A DNA stretch of 64,000 bases from assembly GCA_041488095.1 (NCBI GenBank), contig JBGPOP010000018.1, forward strand, positions 20,542 through 84,541. The letters run 5' to 3'. This stretch comes from DASYPQ01 sp041488095 (GTDB taxonomy: Bacteria; Planctomycetota; UBA1135; GCA-002686595). Position 1 is the first letter of the stretch; each line of letters begins with the position of its first letter. Below the pieces are notes generated by a model. That model was not told where the DNA came from. It saw nothing but the letters and a program-made list of their open reading frames with translations, and did not search any database. The position numbers and the translations under genes are program-made. Shown here piece by piece: positions 1 through 10,147 of the stretch.

Positions 1-992
1 CGGGGACGGACCTGGCGCTCTCGGGAGCGACGCTCGCGGATCTGAAGGTGTGGTTCGCGCGGCACGGCCGGGCCTTCGCCGCGTCGAACGAGCGGCAGGC
101 CTGGTTCCCGCGCGGCGCCGAGATCCTGGGGAACCCCCTCGGCACCGCTGCGGGATTCGCCTGCCGCGTCGGCGGCGCGCTCGTCTTCGCCCTGCCGGGA
201 CCGCCGCGCGAGATGGCCGCGATGCTCGAGGGTTGCGTCGTGCCGCGGCTCGCGCGTCTCGGACCGGCGGGCGAAGCGCTCGCCCGCGCGCGCTTCTTCC
301 TCTTCGGCCTCTCCGAGAGCGCCTTCGCCGACCGGTGCGGCGCCTGGATGGACCGCGCCGGGAACCCGCGCCTGGGGGTGACCGCCCAGGGCGGGGTGCT
401 CTCGGCGAGCCTGGTCGCCCGGGCACCGGACGATCGTGCGGCGGGGGATCTGCTGGCGCGGCGCGCGCAGGAATTCCGCGAGCGATTCGCGGAATGGATC
501 TTCAGCGAGACGGACGTCGACCCGGCGCGGGCGGTGGGACGCGAGCTCATCGCGCGCGGGCTTTCCCTTGCGACCGCCGAGTCCTGCACGGGAGGGCTCG
601 TGGCCGAGAAGCTGACGCGCGTGGCGGGCATCAGCGCGGTGTTCGACCGCGGATACGTGACCTACTCGAACCGCGCCAAGTGCGAGCTCCTCGGTGTCGA
701 TCCAGCACGGATCGCGCAGCACGGCGCAGTCTCGGGCGAGGTCGCGGAGGACATGGCACGCGGAGCCGCACAGCGCGCCGGTGCGCGCCTCGCGCTCTCC
801 GTGACGGGCATCGCCGGGCCCGAGGGGGGAACGGCGGAGAAGCCTGTCGGGCTGGTGTGGTTCGGGGTCGTGCGCGACGGATCGGCGACGGTTCACGAGC
901 GCCGCTTCGCCGTCCGCGGCCGCGATCTCGTGCGCGAGTTCGCAGCCAACACGGCTCTCGACCTCCTGCGCCGCAGCCTGATGCGGGATTGA
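1..992 (+). CDS. cinA: CinA-like nicotinamide-nucleotide amidase (5' end outside window)
   Basis: The reading frame is open from the first bases, so the gene starts upstream of the window. The visible N-terminal part is the end of a MoCF (molybdopterin-binding-like) domain, with a stretch running from ASNERQAWFPRGAEILGNP to the PGPPREM motif. The C-terminal ~155 residues are the CinA amidase domain: TAESCTGGLVAE, a DRGYVTYSN segment and SVTGIAGPEGG are all present. The family deamidates NMN in pyridine-nucleotide salvage (C-terminal domain), often with an ADP-ribose pyrophosphatase activity in the N-terminal domain. A tRNA gene follows 38 bp downstream. Identification of the family is secure; the full length cannot be judged here. 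Confidence 0.93.
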   Translation, partial: GTDLALSGATLADLKVWFARHGRAFAASNERQAWFPRGAEILGNPLGTAAGFACRVGGALVFALPGPPREMAAMLEGCVVPRLARLGPAGEALARARFFLFGLSESAFADRCGAWMDRAGNPRLGVTAQGGVLSASLVARAPDDRAAGDLLARRAQEFRERFAEWIFSETDVDPARAVGRELIARGLSLATAESCTGGLVAEKLTRVAGISAVFDRGYVTYSNRAKCELLGVDPARIAQHGAVSGEVAEDMARGAAQRAGARLALSVTGIAGPEGGTAEKPVGLVWFGVVRDGSATVHERRFAVRGRDLVREFAANTALDLLRRSLMRD

Positions 993-1030
993 CCCTGCTC
1001 GAGGGCGCCGCTATCCTCCTCCGCCCGCGC

Positions 1031-1105
1031 TACCCCGTGGTGTAATCGGTAACACAACAGGTTTTGGTCCTGTTATTCCTGGTTCAAGTCCAGGCGGGGT
1101 AACCA
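1031..1105 (+). tRNA. tRNA-Gln (anticodon TTG)
   Basis: A complete cloverleaf can be drawn. The 7-bp acceptor stem pairs 1031-1037 with 1095-1101. The anticodon stem 1057-1061/1069-1073 closes a 7-base loop with TTG at 1064-1066. The T stem CCTGG/CCAGG flanks TTCAAGT. The CCA end is encoded at 1103-1105. TTG reads CAA (Gln) codons. The acceptor stem starts with a U-A pair, as in other bacterial tRNA-Gln. Confidence 0.95.
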
Positions 1106-1129
1106 GCCCCGCTCAGCCGCCGAGCGTCT

Positions 1130-2623
1130 TCAGTAGCCGAGCAGGCGAAGAACGCGCAGCGCCTCGGGGTCCTCGCGCTCGAGCTTCTCGCGCTGGCCTT
1201 GCAGGAGCCGCGCGAGGTCGGGGAAGCGGACGTCGGCCGCAGCGAAGACCAGGAGCTCGGCCTGCAGGCGCGCGAGCGGAGCCCCGGAGGGCGGATCGGA
1301 GATCAGGTTCCTGGTCTCGCCCGGGTCCCGCGCGAGGTCGTACAGCTCCTCGGAGAGGACGACCAGGCGCTTGTCGCGCGGAGTGTCCGGCTCGAAGAGC
1401 TGCGTGTAGCGCCGGATCAGCTTCCAATCCGAGAGGCGCACGGCCTTCGACTGCACCGCGCCCGAGCGCTCGGCGCGATCGACCTTCTCGGCGAACACCG
1501 GGTGCGCCGAGAGATCGTCGGCCGCGAACAGCGCCTTGCGCGAAACGCCGCGGACCCAGTCGCTCTTCAACGCGGACTGCAGCGGAGGCAGATCCAGCAG
1601 ATCGACCAGCGTCGGCGCGAGGTCGGCGAGCGAGAGGTCGCCATCGCGCGCACCCGGCCTCGGTTTCGGCTGCATCGACGCGGGGAAGCGCACGATCAGG
1701 GGCACGCGGCAGGTGGTCTCGTAGGCGTCGCGCCCGTGCTCGAACCAAGTGCGGTGCTCGCCCAGGCTCTCGCCGTGGTCGGCGCAGACCAGCACCAGCG
1801 TCTTCTCGAGCTGCCCGCGCGAGCGCAGCGCATCGAGGAGACGGCCGATCTCGGCATCGGCGTAGTGGACCTCGCCGTCGTAGAGGTCGCGCACCGCCGC
1901 GGCGTCGACGCGGCCGTCGGCCGTCCGGCAGCCGGGGGGGACGTTGTAGCCGGCGACGGTGAAGCGCTGGATCTCGCCCGCGGTCGGACCGGGGTCGTCG
2001 GGGATCGGATCGGGGACGTCGCGGTGGAAGACGCGGTGCTCGGGAGGCGGGTCGTAGAGCCCGTGCGGGTCCATGTAGTGCAGCCACAGGAACCAGGGCT
2101 TGCCCTCGCCCGCGAGCCCGAGCTCGGCGAGCGCGCCGTCCGTCAGCGATCGCGCGGTCCTCTGCGGGACGTCGTCGGGGGGCACTCCCTGTTTCTGCGG
2201 GAGATCCTCGCACCACGAGTCGAAGCCGCGCTTCAGGCCCGAGAACCGGTCTTGAAGAACGTAGTTGCCGACGATCGCGCCGGTCGAATAGCCGGCCCGA
2301 CGGAAGCTCTCGGAGAGCAGCGGGATGCGGTCCTCGAGCGGCGTCAGGAGATCGCGCGCACCGTGATCGTGCGGGTAGAGGCCGGTCATCAGCGACGCGA
2401 TCGCGGGCGTCGTCTTCGCGCGCGGAGTCTCGGCGTGCGTGAAGAGGAGACCTTCCGCGGTCAGGCGGTCGAGGTTCGGCGTCGTCTTGCGCGCGTAGCC
2501 TGCGGCCGAGATCCGGTCGGCGCGCAGCGTGTCGATCGTGATCAGGAGGACGTTGGGGCGCTCGGGCTGCCGCGCGCATGCGGCGAAGACCAGGGACAGG
2601 GCGAGTCCTGCGCTCGTCTTCAT
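1130..2623 (-). CDS. Sulfatase-superfamily lipoprotein with Thr at the nucleophile position
   Basis: A 497-residue alkaline-phosphatase/sulfatase-fold protein. It starts with a lipoprotein signal (lipobox FAAC, Cys16), so it is probably anchored in an outer or inner membrane leaflet. Metal-site motifs are visible: ITIDTLRAD near residue 28 and CADHGESLGEH further on. In classical sulfatases the nucleophile is a Cys or Ser (CxPxR) converted to formylglycine. The aligned segment here is TTPAIASLMTG (residues 71-81), with Thr71 in place of Cys and Ile in place of Arg. A formylglycine mechanism is therefore unlikely; a Thr-using phospho- or phosphonate-transfer chemistry is possible. The start codon overlaps the lipM stop (ATGA), implying translational coupling. 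The substrate is unknown. Confidence 0.85.
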   Translation of the reverse strand: MKTSAGLALSLVFAACARQPERPNVLLITIDTLRADRISAAGYARKTTPNLDRLTAEGLLFTHAETPRAKTTPAIASLMTGLYPHDHGARDLLTPLEDRIPLLSESFRRAGYSTGAIVGNYVLQDRFSGLKRGFDSWCEDLPQKQGVPPDDVPQRTARSLTDGALAELGLAGEGKPWFLWLHYMDPHGLYDPPPEHRVFHRDVPDPIPDDPGPTAGEIQRFTVAGYNVPPGCRTADGRVDAAAVRDLYDGEVHYADAEIGRLLDALRSRGQLEKTLVLVCADHGESLGEHRTWFEHGRDAYETTCRVPLIVRFPASMQPKPRPGARDGDLSLADLAPTLVDLLDLPPLQSALKSDWVRGVSRKALFAADDLSAHPVFAEKVDRAERSGAVQSKAVRLSDWKLIRRYTQLFEPDTPRDKRLVVLSEELYDLARDPGETRNLISDPPSGAPLARLQAELLVFAAADVRFPDLARLLQGQREKLEREDPEALRVLRLLGY

Positions 2624-3360
2624 CGCCGCTGCACGAACTCCGGGTCGAGGTAGCGCTGCCCGAGCAGCCGCGCTCGCGTGCGCTCGACGGGAGTCGGCAC
2701 GGCGGCCTCGAAGGCGAGATCGAGCGTCCGCCGGAAGGCGTCGAGCAGGATCGGTGCGAAGACCTCCGCCCGCAGGCCGCTGGCGTGCTCCCCGGCGGTG
2801 GCGATCAGGCCCTCGAGCGGGGAGGACCCGAGCTTGATCGAGCCATGGTGCAGCACGCGTCCGCCCTTGCGCCGCTGCGCCGAGCCGACGCCCTTCTTCC
2901 CGTTCCAGGCGAGATCGAGCGGGGTCGACTTGTGGAAGCACATGCCCGTGCCGGCGCGGTCGGACACGAGCCTCTGCTCGCCGCGCGCGTGCGCGGGCAC
3001 ACCGACCTCCTCGAGCGCGATGCGGATCGCCGCGTGGACGCGCGCGTAGGAGTCGGTGACGGTGCCGCGGTAGAGAGGGTGCGCGAGGGAAGCGGCGATC
3101 GAGAAGGTCAGCTCGTGCACGTGGTGGATCGCGCCGCCGCCGGTGATCCGGCGGACGATCGCGCCGGCTCTCTCGGCGCCGGGCACGTCGGCGAAGCGCT
3201 GGAAGTAGCCGAGGGACAGCGTGTCGGGGCGCCAGGAGTAGAGGCGCAGGGTCGGCGGGCCCTCGTCGCTCTCGAGGAGCGCCTCGTCGAGGCCCATGTT
3301 GAAGGCCGGGTCCGCGCCCCAGGTGGTGATCAGGCGCCAGGTCTCCATCGGGGGCTCCAT
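2620..3360 (-). CDS. lipM: Octanoyltransferase LipM-like / lipoate-protein ligase family
   Basis: A 246-residue protein of the biotin/lipoate ligase fold. The family signature RRITGGGAIHH is followed by ELTFSI, and later by NGKKGVGSAQRR and LHHGSI. A Cys sits in the GMCFHKST loop, at the place of the acyl-carrying Cys of LipM, which favours octanoyl transfer from acyl-ACP over ATP-dependent lipoate ligation. The start chosen at 3360 has a GGAAGG ribosome site about 7 bases upstream; a second Met lies four codons in. It is translationally coupled to the downstream sulfatase. GcvH, a lipoylated protein, is encoded about 5 kb away. LplA activity cannot be excluded without alignment. Confidence 0.85.
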   Translation of the reverse strand: MEPPMETWRLITTWGADPAFNMGLDEALLESDEGPPTLRLYSWRPDTLSLGYFQRFADVPGAERAGAIVRRITGGGAIHHVHELTFSIAASLAHPLYRGTVTDSYARVHAAIRIALEEVGVPAHARGEQRLVSDRAGTGMCFHKSTPLDLAWNGKKGVGSAQRRKGGRVLHHGSIKLGSSPLEGLIATAGEHASGLRAEVFAPILLDAFRRTLDLAFEAAVPTPVERTRARLLGQRYLDPEFVQRR

Positions 3361-3473
3361 TGTAGATCCTTCCCGCGTCCTCCTCCCTCGCAAACGGGCG
3401 CGGCGCTTCGCAGGATGAAGGTGCTCGACGGATCCGACCCGAAGAAGACCGCGCTCGACCCGGAGGACTGAAC

Positions 3474-5237
3474 TTGGAAGCCCAGACGCCGAAGAAGCCG
3501 CCGGAAGTCCGCGAATTCACGCCGCGCTCGATCGCGGTCGGGCTCCTGGTCGCGCTCGTCATCGGCGCGTCCTATCCCTACGTCGTGCTCAAGTTCGGCT
3601 TCGGGCCGAACATCTCGGTGGTCTCGGCGTTCTTCGGATTCCTGGCGCTGGGGCTGTTCTCGAAGAGCTACAACCGCTGGGAGAACAACATGGTCCAGAC
3701 GGCGGGCACCGCCGCGGGCCAGATCGCGTTCCTGTGCTGGCTGCTGGCGGCGTTCGACATGCTCGCCGACCAGCCCGGCAGCGGCTTCGACGTGCACCTG
3801 ACGCGGATGCAGAGCTTCATCTGGCTTTCCGCCTCGGGCCTGCTGGGAGTGTTCCTGGCCGTCCCGCTGCGCAAGCACTTCATCGTCGACGAGAAGCTGC
3901 CCTTTGCCGACGGCATGGCTGCCGGCGAGACGCTGATCATGCTCGACGGCCGCGGGAGCCAGGCGCGGCTCTCCGCGCTCTCGATGGTCTGGGCGCTCGT
4001 GCTCTCGGGAGTGGCGTTCCTGGCGACGCAGCTCAAGTGGGTGATCGAGACCGTATCGATCCCGCTGAACGCCTTCTCGGAGCGCATCCACGTGGGTCTG
4101 GGTGTGTCGCTCCTGAACGTCGGCTCCGGGATGATCATCGGCCTGCGCATCTGCACGAGCATGCTCCTCGGCACCCTCCTCGCGTGGGTGATCGGACCCG
4201 AGTGGCTCCTGAGCCACGGCCTGATCACCTCCAGCGCCACGCGCACGGACATCCTGCTCCTGACCATGTGGCCGGCGGTCGGCCTGCTCATCGCGGGAGG
4301 GATCACGGCCCTGCTCCTGCGGTGGCGAGTGCTCGGCCAGACGTTCAAGAGCCTCGCCGCAGCGGCCGTGGAGACCGGCGACATGTCCCTGCGCTGGGTC
4401 TGGATCGGGAGCCTCGGCTCGGCGCTGTTCCTGGTCGTGATCCAGCGACTGTTCTTCGCGACACCGGTCTGGCACTCGCTCGTCGCGATCGTGCTCAGCA
4501 TCCCGCTCGCGCTCGTCGCCCTGCGCGTTCTCGGCGAGACGAACTGGGGCCCGATCAGCACGATGACGAACCTGGCGCAGGCGTTCTTCGGCGTGATCGC
4601 ACCGGGCGACCTGCGCGCGAGCATGGTCTCGAGCGGGATCACGGGCTCGGTCGCGGCCGAGTCCGAGGGCCTGATCCAGGATTACAAGGCCGGCGACATG
4701 ATCGGCTCGACGCCGCGCGTCCTGACCTACATGCAGCTGCTCGCAGTGCCGGTCGGGGCGCTCGCGCTGGCCTTCATGTATCCGCTGCTGAAGAAGACCT
4801 ACGGGATCGGCGGCGAGGGAGGCCTCTCCTCGCCGATCTCCATGCGCTGGGTCGGGTTCGCGAAGATCGTCACGCGCGATCTCTCCGGATCCGGCCCGCT
4901 GAGCCCGGAAGCCGCGGCGCGGTTGCACTGGATGACGACGTCGTTCACCGTCGGCGCATTGATCGGGATCCTGCTCACCCTGCTCGAGCAGAAGCGCTCG
5001 TGGCGGACGTTCGTGCCCTCGCCGACGGGGATGGGCACCGGCATGCTGATCCCGGCCAGCGCGGTCACGACGATGTTCCTGGGTGCGCTCCTCGACTGGA
5101 GCTGGCGCAAGGCGAGCACCCGGAGCAACGAGACGTACTCGGTCCCGATCGCCGCGGGCTTCATCGCGGGCGAGGCGCTGGTCGCGGTCATCATCCCCTT
5201 GCTCGTGATGGCGCACCTGATCAGCCTGCCGAAGTGA
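3474..5237 (+). CDS. OPT family oligopeptide transporter
   Basis: A 587-residue integral membrane protein with roughly 14-16 hydrophobic segments. It has the OPT-family opening (FTPRSIAVGLLVALVIGASYPY) and a WENNMVQTAGTAAGQ segment typical of the group. These proteins take up peptides or peptide-like metal chelates, driven by protons. The start is a TTG with GGAGG 7 bases upstream; no better ATG lies in frame before the first membrane segment. It is transcribed alone between two minus-strand groups and is slightly short for the family. The substrate cannot be told from sequence. Confidence 0.9.
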   Translation: MEAQTPKKPPEVREFTPRSIAVGLLVALVIGASYPYVVLKFGFGPNISVVSAFFGFLALGLFSKSYNRWENNMVQTAGTAAGQIAFLCWLLAAFDMLADQPGSGFDVHLTRMQSFIWLSASGLLGVFLAVPLRKHFIVDEKLPFADGMAAGETLIMLDGRGSQARLSALSMVWALVLSGVAFLATQLKWVIETVSIPLNAFSERIHVGLGVSLLNVGSGMIIGLRICTSMLLGTLLAWVIGPEWLLSHGLITSSATRTDILLLTMWPAVGLLIAGGITALLLRWRVLGQTFKSLAAAAVETGDMSLRWVWIGSLGSALFLVVIQRLFFATPVWHSLVAIVLSIPLALVALRVLGETNWGPISTMTNLAQAFFGVIAPGDLRASMVSSGITGSVAAESEGLIQDYKAGDMIGSTPRVLTYMQLLAVPVGALALAFMYPLLKKTYGIGGEGGLSSPISMRWVGFAKIVTRDLSGSGPLSPEAAARLHWMTTSFTVGALIGILLTLLEQKRSWRTFVPSPTGMGTGMLIPASAVTTMFLGALLDWSWRKASTRSNETYSVPIAAGFIAGEALVAVIIPLLVMAHLISLPK

Positions 5238-5286
5238 GCCGGGCGCGCCGGTCCGGGCCGATCGCCGGGAACGCAGGCGCTCGAGA

Positions 5287-8211
<2,925 letters not shown>

Positions 8212-8219
8212 GCCCACCC

Positions 8220-8627
8220 TCACTTGTGCTCGGCCAGGAACTTCTCGTACGCGGCCGCGTCCATCAGCTCGTCGAGGCTCTTCGAAACCGGCTTGATGCG
8301 GATCAGCCAGCCCGCCTTCCAGGGATCCTTGGCCAGGATCTCGAGGTGGTCCTCGATCTGCACATTGATCTCGACCACCTCGCCCGCGATGGGGGAGTTC
8401 AAGTCCGAGACGGCCTTGACCGACTCGATCTCGCCGAAGGTGTCGCCGGCCGCGAGCATCCGGCCGACCTCGGGCAGGTCGCAGTAGACGAGGTCGGCCT
8501 CGTTCCCGTTCGAGAGCTGCTGCACGGCGAAGTCCGTGATGCCGATCAGCATCGTGTCGCCGTCGGGCTTGACCCACTCGTGGGTCTCGTAGTAGCGGCG
8601 GTCGGTGGGTCGCATGGTCCTGTTCAT
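8220..8627 (-). CDS. gcvH: Glycine cleavage system H protein
   Basis: A 135-residue lipoyl carrier protein. The lipoylation lysine lies in GEIESVKAVSDLNSP, the canonical ESVKA context, followed by AGEVVEIN. The start at 8627 makes an ATGA overlap with the gcvT stop, which argues for translational coupling. An alternative start at 8615 (MRPTDRRYYETHEW) has an AGGA just upstream and would give a more typical N-terminus. It shuttles the aminomethyl group between GcvP, GcvT and lipoamide dehydrogenase. The lipM gene at 2620-3360 is a candidate supplier of its octanoyl group. Confidence 0.96.
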   Translation of the reverse strand: MNRTMRPTDRRYYETHEWVKPDGDTMLIGITDFAVQQLSNGNEADLVYCDLPEVGRMLAAGDTFGEIESVKAVSDLNSPIAGEVVEINVQIEDHLEILAKDPWKAGWLIRIKPVSKSLDELMDAAAYEKFLAEHK

Positions 8628-9748
8628 GGCCTTGGCCTTGTGGAATCGGGGGTCACCCGCGTTCGTGAGAAGAACGGCAACGCGCAGAACTCCGCCGGAT
8701 GGCGCTTGCCTTTGATGTCGAGCTCGACCTTCTCGCCCGGCTTGCCCGTGTCGAGCGGGACATAGGCCGTGCCGATGTTCGTGTCGAGCGTGGGCGAGGG
8801 CGAGCCCGAGCACACGCTGCCGATCTCGCGATCTCCCTGGAAGAGCCGGTAGCCCTGGCGCGGCACGCGCGGTCCCGACGTGGTGATGCCGACCAGGTGC
8901 CTCCTCGGGTTCTTGTGGATACGCTCGAGCGCTGCGCGGCCGATCCAATCGCCCTTGTCGGGGTGGAACGACACGCCGAAGGCCAGCCCGGCCTCGATCG
9001 GGTTGTGCTGCGCGTCGATCTCGTGGCCGTAGAGAGGCATCCCGGCCTCGAGGCGCAGGGTGTCGCGCGCGCCCAGGCCGATCGGCCGCAGGCCGCGCGC
9101 CTCCCCGCCTCGCGCGAGCTCCTTCCATACGCGCTGGGCCTCTGCAGCGGGGATGTAGACCTCGAAGCCGTCCTCGCCCGTGTATCCGGTGCGGCTCACG
9201 CGGGTCCTCGGCAACCCGCACAGCGTGCCGAAGCCGAAGCGGTAGTACCCGACCGACGCGATGTCGAGGTCGGGCACGAACGGCTGCAGCACGGCCTGGG
9301 ACTCCTGGCCCTGGAGCGCGAGCATGGCGAGCTCGCGCGTCTGGTCCTCGATCACGACCTCCATCCCACCCGCGTGCTCGCGGATCCAGGCCAGGTCGGC
9401 CTCGGTGTTCGAGGCGTTGACGACCAGGAACACCTCGTCCTTGCCCTTGTAGACGAGCAGGTCGTCGATCGGGTTGCCGTCCTCGCGGCAGAAGAGCGCG
9501 TAGCGGATCGCGCCTTCGGGGATCTTCGCGCACCAGTTCGTCGCGACGCGGTCGACGAGCTTCACCCGGTCCTTGCCCGTCACGCGGAGCCTGCCCATGT
9601 GCGACAGGTCGAAGAGGCCCGCCTTCGAGCGCACCGTGCGGACCTCGTCGAGGATCGGTCCGTACTGCACGGGCATGTGCCACCCGCCGAACTCGACCAT
9701 CTTCGCGCCGAGCGCGACGTGCAGGTCGTGGAGCGGGGTCTCTTTCAT
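8624..9748 (-). CDS. gcvT: Glycine cleavage system T protein (aminomethyltransferase)
   Basis: A 374-residue folate-dependent aminomethyltransferase of normal length. It begins with TPLHDLHVALGAKMVEFGGW and has GLFDLSHMGRL, VSRTGYTGEDGFEVY and LGARDTLRLEAGMPLYGHE, all family hallmarks. The start is the Met immediately before KETPLHD; the ribosome site upstream is weak. It is the first gene of the operon gcvT-gcvH-gcvP, about 90 bases downstream of a glycine aptamer, so glycine probably switches the operon on. It transfers the one-carbon unit from GcvH-bound aminomethyl to tetrahydrofolate. Confidence 0.97.
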   Translation of the reverse strand: MKETPLHDLHVALGAKMVEFGGWHMPVQYGPILDEVRTVRSKAGLFDLSHMGRLRVTGKDRVKLVDRVATNWCAKIPEGAIRYALFCREDGNPIDDLLVYKGKDEVFLVVNASNTEADLAWIREHAGGMEVVIEDQTRELAMLALQGQESQAVLQPFVPDLDIASVGYYRFGFGTLCGLPRTRVSRTGYTGEDGFEVYIPAAEAQRVWKELARGGEARGLRPIGLGARDTLRLEAGMPLYGHEIDAQHNPIEAGLAFGVSFHPDKGDWIGRAALERIHKNPRRHLVGITTSGPRVPRQGYRLFQGDREIGSVCSGSPSPTLDTNIGTAYVPLDTGKPGEKVELDIKGKRHPAEFCALPFFSRTRVTPDSTRPRP

Positions 9749-9783
9749 GGCGAGGGGGACTCTGGGTTCGTCGGAAGCGCTGC

Positions 9784-9819
9784 AGGGGCGGACGCACCGC
9801 TCCCCGCGGGTGTGCCCCT
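9784..9819 (-). promoter_or_regulatory. Hairpin between glycine aptamer and gcvT, candidate expression platform
   Basis: Outer arms AGGGGC (9784-9789) and GCCCCT (9814-9819) pair, with a further GCAC/GTG interaction inside, forming a GC-rich stem 36 bases after the aptamer. There is no T-tract after it on the minus strand, so if it is the expression platform it would act by Rho or translation rather than as a simple intrinsic terminator. Confidence 0.4.
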
Positions 9820-9840
9820 GTTCTCCGCGCCGCGCTCGGC

Positions 9841-9948
9841 GGCCTCCGTCCAGGGTCGTCCAAGCCCGGGTCCTGGTACCTGAGAGTTTCGCGCGACCGG
9901 CGCGCTTGCCCCTTCGGCGTCTCGCATGCCGCGCGAGAGCTCTCCCCA
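9841..9948 (-). promoter_or_regulatory. Glycine riboswitch (single aptamer) in the gcvT leader
   Basis: Read on the minus strand, the leader starts with GGGGAGAGC at 9948. It continues with GCCGAAGGGGCAA (9918-9906) and AAACTCTCAGG (9889-9879), and ends with a GGACGGAGG-like segment near 9841. These are the conserved pieces of the glycine (gcvT) aptamer, in the right order and immediately ahead of gcvT. Only one aptamer is seen. No second GCCGAAGGGGCAA copy lies between it and gcvT, nor upstream. Glycine binding normally turns such operons on. Confidence 0.9.
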
Positions 9949-9976
9949 AAGCCTGTGCCTTCGTTGTGAGTGCGAG

Positions 9977-10005
9977 ACTCTAGTGCGTCCCCCAGGACAA
10001 GCCAA
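9977..10005 (-). promoter_or_regulatory. Candidate sigma70-type promoter for the gcv operon
   Basis: On the minus strand TTGGCT (10005-10000) is followed after exactly 17 bases by TAGAGT (9982-9977). Each hexamer matches the consensus at four of six positions. Transcription would start near 9970, about 20 bases before the glycine aptamer. Confidence 0.45.
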
Positions 10006-10147
10006 GCACCTCCCTCCGATCCTCCGGAAGGGACTCCCCGAGCGCCCAATCTCAAGGGTGGGCGCCGCCGCGTTCGATAGGTGCCGGGATCCACGCCCCC
10101 GCGTGAGCGTTCCCGTCCCTAGCCGAGATCGTCGAGGAAACCCTGCC

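Noticed and set aside
1199..2653. Long plus-strand open frame opposite the sulfatase gene
   Set aside because: Composition is Arg/Glu/Val-rich without any motif. It mirrors a real gene on the other strand, as is usual at this GC content.
2624..3562. Apparent fusion of an upstream frame with the sulfatase (810-codon open frame)
   Set aside because: The extra N-terminal part is lipM read in the wrong frame. The lipoprotein signal begins at 2623 and overlaps the lipM stop.
9749..9840. Possible second glycine aptamer
   Set aside because: GGAGAAC and a G-rich hairpin are present, but the GCCGAAGGGGCAA and CTCTCAGG blocks are missing. The stretch fits an expression platform better.
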